DNA of 10,352 nt from Candidatus Hermodarchaeota archaeon. GTDB taxonomy: Archaea; Asgardarchaeota; Hermodarchaeia; Hermodarchaeales; Hermodarchaeaceae. How positions within the stretch are numbered: position 1 is the stretch's first letter; each line of letters opens with the position of its first letter. Below are positions 6,713-10,352 of this stretch, one piece after another. The notes below the pieces were generated by a model that was given only the letters and a program-made list of their open reading frames with translations, ran no database searches and was not told the DNA's origin. Location: assembly GCA_016840595.1 (NCBI GenBank), contig JAEOSA010000056.1:1-10352 (forward strand), read 5' to 3'. Made by a program: the position numbers and the translations under genes.

Positions 6713-8045
6713 CAGTCTTCAAAGGCTTTTCCTCTCCAGTGTTTTTCTTCATCATATTTCTCCGGGCTCTAAGGAATAATGGAATTGCAGCAAGACTTCC
6801 AAGAATTCCAACAATCAAAGCAATTGTTACAGGTGGCAATGCGGCAAGATAGGGATTGTCAGTCAAGGCGAGGATACTCGCATACAAGAACCCTCCAATA
6901 ATCGGTCCCGTCGCCCGTCCTAAGCTTCCAGACATTGATAATAATCCCATAACTCGACCTCGTTCAGTTGGAGGAGCTGCCTCCGCTGCAACAGCTGCCG
7001 TAGAGGGCAACGCCATCGCACCACCCAATCCCAAGAAAACTGCGACGAGATAGAATTGAAGGGTTGTTGTGGCAATAATGGCGAGAAACAACCCAAATGC
7101 TGTCACAAAGCCAGAAAAAACCATCGGACTACCATGTCCTATTCGATCGGCAAGCCGTCCGAACACTAATTGAGAAATTGCATTAGTAATCGCAAAGCAG
7201 AAAAAAAATAGACCTAGCTCTAGGGGTGTTAATCCGAAAGTTCGTTGATCAGTTGTGTAAATGGCAAACATGGGTTCTACTGTGGCAATCGAAAGGATAC
7301 GGGTGAACCTCACAATCATGGCAACCACAAGCAGCAGCCCACCAGTGAGTAGTACATTCCAGTAGGCTTTGAGAGCGAGAGAGAATCTGTTCCACCACGG
7401 TTGACGAAGCTGCTCGTGGAGAATCTCTTCTTTGGACCGAGTACGTGGTGGTTCGCGGATGAAAAGGGCACTTAGAAGCAGGGCAACGAAGGCAAGGGCT
7501 GCACAAATCATGAACGGAATTCGAACGCCTAGATAAAACGCAAGGATGCCTCCAATGGTGGGTCCAAAAATCATTCCCGTTGTTCGACCAGCCAAAAGGT
7601 TCCCCCACGCACTACCACGTTTCTTGGCAGGAACGATATCAGAGACCAGGGCATCACCCGAAGGCCATAACCCGGCAGTAAAAAATCCCTCCGCTGCCCG
7701 AGTAACGAAGAGCAAAAGAAGGGAATTCGACAGACTAAACACGACCAGTGAGATGCCTGCACCCGCGAGGGAAATCATGATGACGGGTTTCCGTCCAATT
7801 CGATCAGATAATGTGCCTAATGGACCGGCAGCAATGAAGGCGAAAATCGAAAAAGTAGCAACAAGCAGTCCGTATTCAAAAGCGCCTGCTCCAAATTCAA
7901 TCAGATAATAAGGTAAGATGGGTAGGACGGCTCCATAACCCAACATGAGAATCGCTTGTGACGCTGCCAAGAGAAGGATTTGACCCAAGTAGGATCTTGA
8001 TCCAAAGCGTTCATCAGTGGGAATAGGCTCCAAAGTAGGATTCAC
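6702..8045 (-). CDS. Major facilitator superfamily transporter, drug:H+ antiporter type
   Basis: This 447-residue protein has twelve predicted helices in two halves. Motif A between helices 2 and 3 is intact: GTLSDRIGRKP (77-87). A weaker copy, GRLADRIGHG (296-305), lies between helices 8 and 9. GRTTGMIFGPTIGG (153-166) in helix 5 is the antiporter motif C, which points to an efflux-type DHA1/TetA-like exporter more than to a sugar importer. A cytoplasmic loop rich in charged residues (about 198-228) separates the halves, and the C-terminus is strongly basic. The start is a GTG at 8045, the first start after an in-frame TAG at 8052-8054; no clear ribosome site precedes it. It is the first gene of a minus-strand run with the PIG-L deacetylase, which it overlaps by 11 bp, so the deacetylated product or its precursor may be the cargo. 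That link is inference. Confidence 0.92.
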   Translation of the reverse strand: MNPTLEPIPTDERFGSRSYLGQILLLAASQAILMLGYGAVLPILPYYLIEFGAGAFEYGLLVATFSIFAFIAAGPLGTLSDRIGRKPVIMISLAGAGISLVVFSLSNSLLLLFVTRAAEGFFTAGLWPSGDALVSDIVPAKKRGSAWGNLLAGRTTGMIFGPTIGGILAFYLGVRIPFMICAALAFVALLLSALFIREPPRTRSKEEILHEQLRQPWWNRFSLALKAYWNVLLTGGLLLVVAMIVRFTRILSIATVEPMFAIYTTDQRTFGLTPLELGLFFFCFAITNAISQLVFGRLADRIGHGSPMVFSGFVTAFGLFLAIIATTTLQFYLVAVFLGLGGAMALPSTAAVAAEAAPPTERGRVMGLLSMSGSLGRATGPIIGGFLYASILALTDNPYLAALPPVTIALIVGILGSLAAIPLFLRARRNMMKKNTGEEKPLKTDEG

Positions 8046-8072
8046 CGCATTCTATGAAGACCATGCTGGGCG

Positions 8073-8089
8073 TGAAGTTTCCTAAAAAG
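8073..8089 (-). promoter_or_regulatory. Promoter-like element before the MFS gene, shared with the hydrolase gene
   Basis: The plus strand reads TGAAGTTTCCTAAAAAG, 14 of 17 identical to 5819-5835. The minus-strand TTTTTAGG core lies about 40 nt before the GTG at 8045, almost the same distance as at the hydrolase gene. It is probably the promoter of the MFS/PIG-L run. No experimental support is available. Confidence 0.35.
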
Positions 8090-8123
8090 CATTCGCGTGT
8101 TCGGTAATATCCGTTGAAGTAGA

Positions 8124-8132
8124 ACTTAAAAT
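8124..8132 (+). promoter_or_regulatory. Candidate TATA box of the MtrH-family gene
   Basis: ACTTAAAAT lies about 50 nt before the ATG at 8178. At usual archaeal spacing it would start transcription near 8155, leaving a leader of about 25-30 nt. The call rests on composition and spacing only. Confidence 0.25.
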
Positions 8133-8177
8133 GCCATCCAACCCCCTTCTAGAAAATAGGACAATTCACTTAATGAG

Positions 8178-9122
8178 ATGAACTCAATGACCCAGGAATC
8201 CTCCCCCGTTGATCCCAAGACCGTTCAGATTGGTGACGTTATCCTCGGTGGTCGTCGCGGAGAATATCCCACAACCCTGATGTTATCCATTTTCCATCGC
8301 GGTGATCGTCTAGTCACTGATCATCGCGTTGGTCGCTTTGATAAGAAAAAAGCCAGACGATACATTAACCGAGCCATCAAACTCAGCCAAACAACTGGCA
8401 ATCCCCTAGTCCTCGATGTCCTCGCAGAAACACCAAAAGCGATGAACAACTACCTGGCCTATCTCACTGAAGCCGCTGAAACAATTCCTTTCCTCATCGA
8501 TAGTAGTTCACAGGAAGCACGATTCGCAGGGGTTTCCTACGTTGAACAGACTGATCGAACGAATCTCGCTATCTATGATGCTATCAGCCATCATACTTCC
8601 AACGAAGAACTCGAAGCACTTCGAAACGCAAAAATCCAAGCTGCAATTGTCCTCGCGCACAATCCACTCGATATCCGCCCCGAAGGGCGGTTAGACGCAT
8701 TGAAAGGTTCTTCAGATGAAGAAGGGTTGTTAGCCAAAGCCAAGAAAGCCAACCTCACAAAATTACTCATTGATACTGTTGCACTCGATCTTGCTGGTCT
8801 TAGTATTGCTGCGTCTGCAATGCAATTTGTCAAAGCTGAATTAGGTTATCCCGTTGGGGCTGGATCAGCGAATAGCGTTGCCATATGGCGTCGCGCGAAA
8901 CTCATCTCCCCAGCCGCAAAACGCTACCTTTCTCCAGCCCTTTGCACCTATCTTCAATGTCATGGTGCCAACTTCATTCTCGCAGGGCCACTCCGTCGCG
9001 CCCCTCGTTTCTTCACGGCAACCGCAGTCACAGATGCCCTACTTGCCTACACCTCTGCTGAGGGTTCCTACCCAGCTCCCACTCCCAAAACACGAAATCA
9101 TCCACGCTATACTATTCTCTAA
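8178..9122 (+). CDS. Stand-alone MtrH-family methyltransferase
   Basis: This 314-residue protein is recognisable as the H subunit of tetrahydromethanopterin S-methyltransferase (MtrH, related to MtgB) from conserved blocks in order: QIGDVILGGRRGEYPTTL (17-34), GNPLVLDVLAETPKAM (74-89), IPFLIDSSSQEARFAGVSYV (103-122), AAIVLAHNPLDIRPEGRLDAL (155-175), LLIDTVALDLAG (196-207), YPVGAGSANSVAIW (224-237) and GANFILAGPLRRAP (263-276). MtrH proteins move a methyl group between a tetrahydropterin and a corrinoid protein in the cytoplasm. No MtrA-G and no corrinoid protein is present here, so it is an orphan whose partner is elsewhere. It is divergent from the MFS gene and convergent with the zinc-ribbon gene. 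The ATG at 8178 has no ribosome site; the ATG at 8187, preceded by GAGATGA, is a credible start that would remove three residues. The family call is firm; the methyl donor or acceptor is unknown. Confidence 0.85.
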   Translation: MNSMTQESSPVDPKTVQIGDVILGGRRGEYPTTLMLSIFHRGDRLVTDHRVGRFDKKKARRYINRAIKLSQTTGNPLVLDVLAETPKAMNNYLAYLTEAAETIPFLIDSSSQEARFAGVSYVEQTDRTNLAIYDAISHHTSNEELEALRNAKIQAAIVLAHNPLDIRPEGRLDALKGSSDEEGLLAKAKKANLTKLLIDTVALDLAGLSIAASAMQFVKAELGYPVGAGSANSVAIWRRAKLISPAAKRYLSPALCTYLQCHGANFILAGPLRRAPRFFTATAVTDALLAYTSAEGSYPAPTPKTRNHPRYTIL

Positions 9123-9139
9123 ACGGAAACAGAGAACGG

Positions 9140-9391
9140 TTAATTCTTCGAGTATTCAGACAAGCTTTTCTGTGTCGCCTTCTCAGCCCGAGGTTTTTCT
9201 CTCCCTTTAACTTGTTTATCCGAATCATAGTCAGAAATTAACACTTGCCGTTCTCGAACTAATCGTGGACGAGTACAACACATCTGAACACCGGAAGGCA
9301 AAACCAGTTTTGATGCGAGCTTGCCATGGACACGGATACGTTCACCACAATGCTTGCAGCGGTAAATGGTATAATACTTAAATCGCGCCAC
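9140..9391 (-). CDS. Small zinc-ribbon protein of unknown function
   Basis: This 83-residue basic protein starts at GTG 9391. Its N-terminal half has YRCKHCGERIRVHGKLASK (10-28), where C12 and C15 form a typical zinc knuckle. The second pair is adjacent cysteines, C38 and C39 (VQMCCTRPRLVRER), not the usual CxxC. The C-terminal 35 residues are highly charged and probably disordered. The arrangement is reminiscent of short archaeal zinc ribbons such as Rpo12/RpoP, but the second knuckle does not fit well enough to name it. The sequence TGAGAT lies four bases before the GTG and may serve as a weak ribosome site. The gene is convergent with the MtrH-family gene (17 bp apart) and divergent from the GNAT gene. 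No function is assigned. Confidence 0.6.
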   Translation of the reverse strand: MARFKYYTIYRCKHCGERIRVHGKLASKLVLPSGVQMCCTRPRLVRERQVLISDYDSDKQVKGREKPRAEKATQKSLSEYSKN

Positions 9392-9458
9392 AGCAATCTC
9401 AGCCTTCTTCCATCTTTAGACGACAACACGTAGAGTGAGGGAACTGGTCATCTTAAAA

Positions 9459-9548
9459 TGTTGGGTTCTCTGATGCACTTCAACTACCATGATATCACCA
9501 AAAGGCACCAATAAGCATTTGAGGGAGCAACACTCCCAAAACCCAACA
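9459..9548. repeat. 9-bp inverted repeat enclosing a small hairpin, upstream of the GNAT gene
   Basis: TGTTGGGTT (9459-9467) and AACCCAACA (9540-9548) are exact reverse complements 72 bases apart. Inside them, GGGAG (9523-9527) and CTCCC (9533-9537) form a second stem with loop CAACA. The block fills most of the gap between the divergent zinc-ribbon (9391) and GNAT (9568) genes. A TATA-like TCTTAAAATG (9451-9460) overlaps the left arm. It could be an operator or a structured leader, and chance is not excluded. Confidence 0.35.
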
Positions 9549-9567
9549 ATATCGAAGGGATTTCACA

Positions 9568-10352
9568 ATGCAAGTCGATCTAGGCGAAGGTCTTATCATG
9601 CGAACCGCAACTACTGCTGACGAGAAGGCGATTGAGAAAGTAGTGAAGACCGTCTTTGGAAAAGAAGTCAGCTCAATGATTGACCGACTATTCAATTATC
9701 ACCACGATTCCCCGCCTTCAGATCATTTCTTAATTATGGATACAACAAAACAGAAGGTCGTTTCTTACTTTTGCCTTTCACGAACAACCTGTGTTCTCAA
9801 TGGCACACAATTTCCCGTTGGGCACATGGAAATAGTCGCCACCCTCCCCGAATATCGTCACCAGGGATTAATTCGCAAACTCAATGACCTCTTTGAACAA
9901 CGGGTAGCCGAATACAAACTCCCCTTACTTGTAATTATTGGAATTCCATTCTTCTACAGAACCCTCGGCTATGAATATGCCCTAAACTTTGATGGAACCC
10001 TAACTATACCCAAAGAATTAATTCCTCGACTCAAAAAGAATGAGAAAGAACCCGTAACCATTGAAGAGATAACAGAGCAAACCTTTGATCAATATCTCAC
10101 AGCACGAAAACACTGGAATTCGTATCTCGATTTCTATCGGATTATCACACCAGCCGAATATCCTTACCTCACCCATGGTAAATTCGGAGATGATTCCGTT
10201 TACCGATTCTATGTCGTAAAACGCAATTCTAAGACAGTAGGATCCTTTATCCTATCAATTGGATGGGGATTTCTTGAAATGTATGAACTCTGGACTAAGG
10301 ACATTACGCACATACCTGCAATACTTCGCTATACGAAAACCATCGCAAGACG
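9568..10352 (+). CDS. GNAT-family acetyltransferase, 3' end cut by the window
   Basis: The frame is open from ATG 9568 through 261 codons to the window edge. The N-terminal half is a GNAT domain: MRTATTADEKAIEKVVKTVF (11-30) starts the fold, MEIVATLPEYRHQGLIRKL (87-105) contains the acetyl-CoA pyrophosphate loop R97-H-Q-G-L-I102, and GIPFFYRTLGYEYA (125-138) is the usual C-terminal GNAT motif ending in a Tyr-rich segment. A second domain follows that looks like the longer, Eis-type two-domain acetyltransferases (TVGSFILSIGWGF), but it is incomplete here. The acceptor is unknown. The ribosome site is weak (AAGGGAT, 9555-9561, about six bases before the ATG). It is divergent from the zinc-ribbon gene, and the leader region between them carries nested inverted repeats. 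Confidence 0.88.
   Translation, partial: MQVDLGEGLIMRTATTADEKAIEKVVKTVFGKEVSSMIDRLFNYHHDSPPSDHFLIMDTTKQKVVSYFCLSRTTCVLNGTQFPVGHMEIVATLPEYRHQGLIRKLNDLFEQRVAEYKLPLLVIIGIPFFYRTLGYEYALNFDGTLTIPKELIPRLKKNEKEPVTIEEITEQTFDQYLTARKHWNSYLDFYRIITPAEYPYLTHGKFGDDSVYRFYVVKRNSKTVGSFILSIGWGFLEMYELWTKDITHIPAILRYTKTIAR

Noticed and set aside
7546..7908. 120-residue plus-strand reading frame
   Set aside because: It is antisense to the MFS transporter and has the proline- and arginine-rich composition expected from reading a membrane-protein gene backwards.
9115..9136. TTCTCT/AGAGAA hairpin over the stop codon of the MtrH-family gene, as a terminator
   Set aside because: The stem is only 6 bp and AT-rich with a 10-base loop, and no T-run follows on either strand, so chance is a sufficient explanation.
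9473..9514. A 13-codon upstream ORF (MHFNYHDITKRHQ) in the GNAT leader
   Set aside because: It has no ribosome site, and the likely transcription start lies close to or beyond its ATG.
1..10352. CRISPR array, tRNA or rRNA gene, or insertion sequence
   Set aside because: No regularly spaced direct repeats, no cloverleaf-type sequence and no transposase-like frame were seen on reading through the window. Nearly all of it is accounted for by protein genes.

Overview
The window looks like chromosomal DNA from an archaeon. The best lineage pointers are an MtrH-family methyltransferase standing alone, a RecA/RadA-like paralog with a PCNA-binding-like tail, a diacetylchitobiose-deacetylase-like PIG-L protein, frequent GTG starts, and GGTG/GAGG-type ribosome binding sites close to genes with TATA-like boxes. 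An Asgard-type archaeon would fit, but no rRNA or other taxonomic marker is present, so the lineage stays an inference. Base composition and gene style look even along the window. I see no insertion sequence, integrase, phage gene, tRNA or CRISPR array.

Layout, left to right. (1) Positions 1-700, minus strand: a partial EamA/DMT-type membrane transporter that runs off the left edge. (2) 794-1579, minus: a RecA/RadA-fold protein whose Walker A and B motifs are both degenerate and whose C-terminus resembles a PIP box. (3) 1707-2459, plus: a class I SAM-dependent methyltransferase, divergent from (2). Their shared upstream region carries two interleaved inverted repeats. (4) 2586-4055 and 4052-5257, plus: a two-gene operon with an ATGA overlap. 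It encodes an FAD-binding oxidase of the GlcD / alkyl-DHAP-synthase superfamily and an iron-sulfur CCG-domain protein of the GlcF/HdrD type. Together they look like a membrane-linked 2-hydroxyacid (glycolate, D-lactate or similar) dehydrogenase, although the flavoprotein is strikingly close to alkyl-DHAP synthase. (5) 8045 down to 5241, minus: an MFS transporter, a PIG-L deacetylase overlapping it by 11 bp, and a DUF457/YdjM-like membrane hydrolase. (6) 8178-9122, plus: an MtrH-family methyltransferase, divergent from the MFS gene. (7) 9140-9391, minus: a small zinc-ribbon protein, convergent with (6). (8) 9568 to the right edge, plus: a partial GNAT acetyltransferase.

The genes do not form one obvious pathway. 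Three local units make functional sense: the flavoprotein/Fe-S operon (electron transfer from an organic acid or related substrate), the MFS/PIG-L pair (possibly uptake or export plus deacetylation of an N-acetyl sugar compound), and the orphan MtrH (methyl transfer between a tetrahydropterin and a corrinoid carrier encoded elsewhere). Coding density is high: no gap between genes reaches 300 bases. The points most worth a second look are the pseudo-ATPase RecA paralog with its PIP-like tail, the ADPS-like flavoprotein paired with a CCG protein, the orphan MtrH, and three pieces of intergenic structure (1635-1678; 5819-5835 with 8073-8089; 9459-9548).
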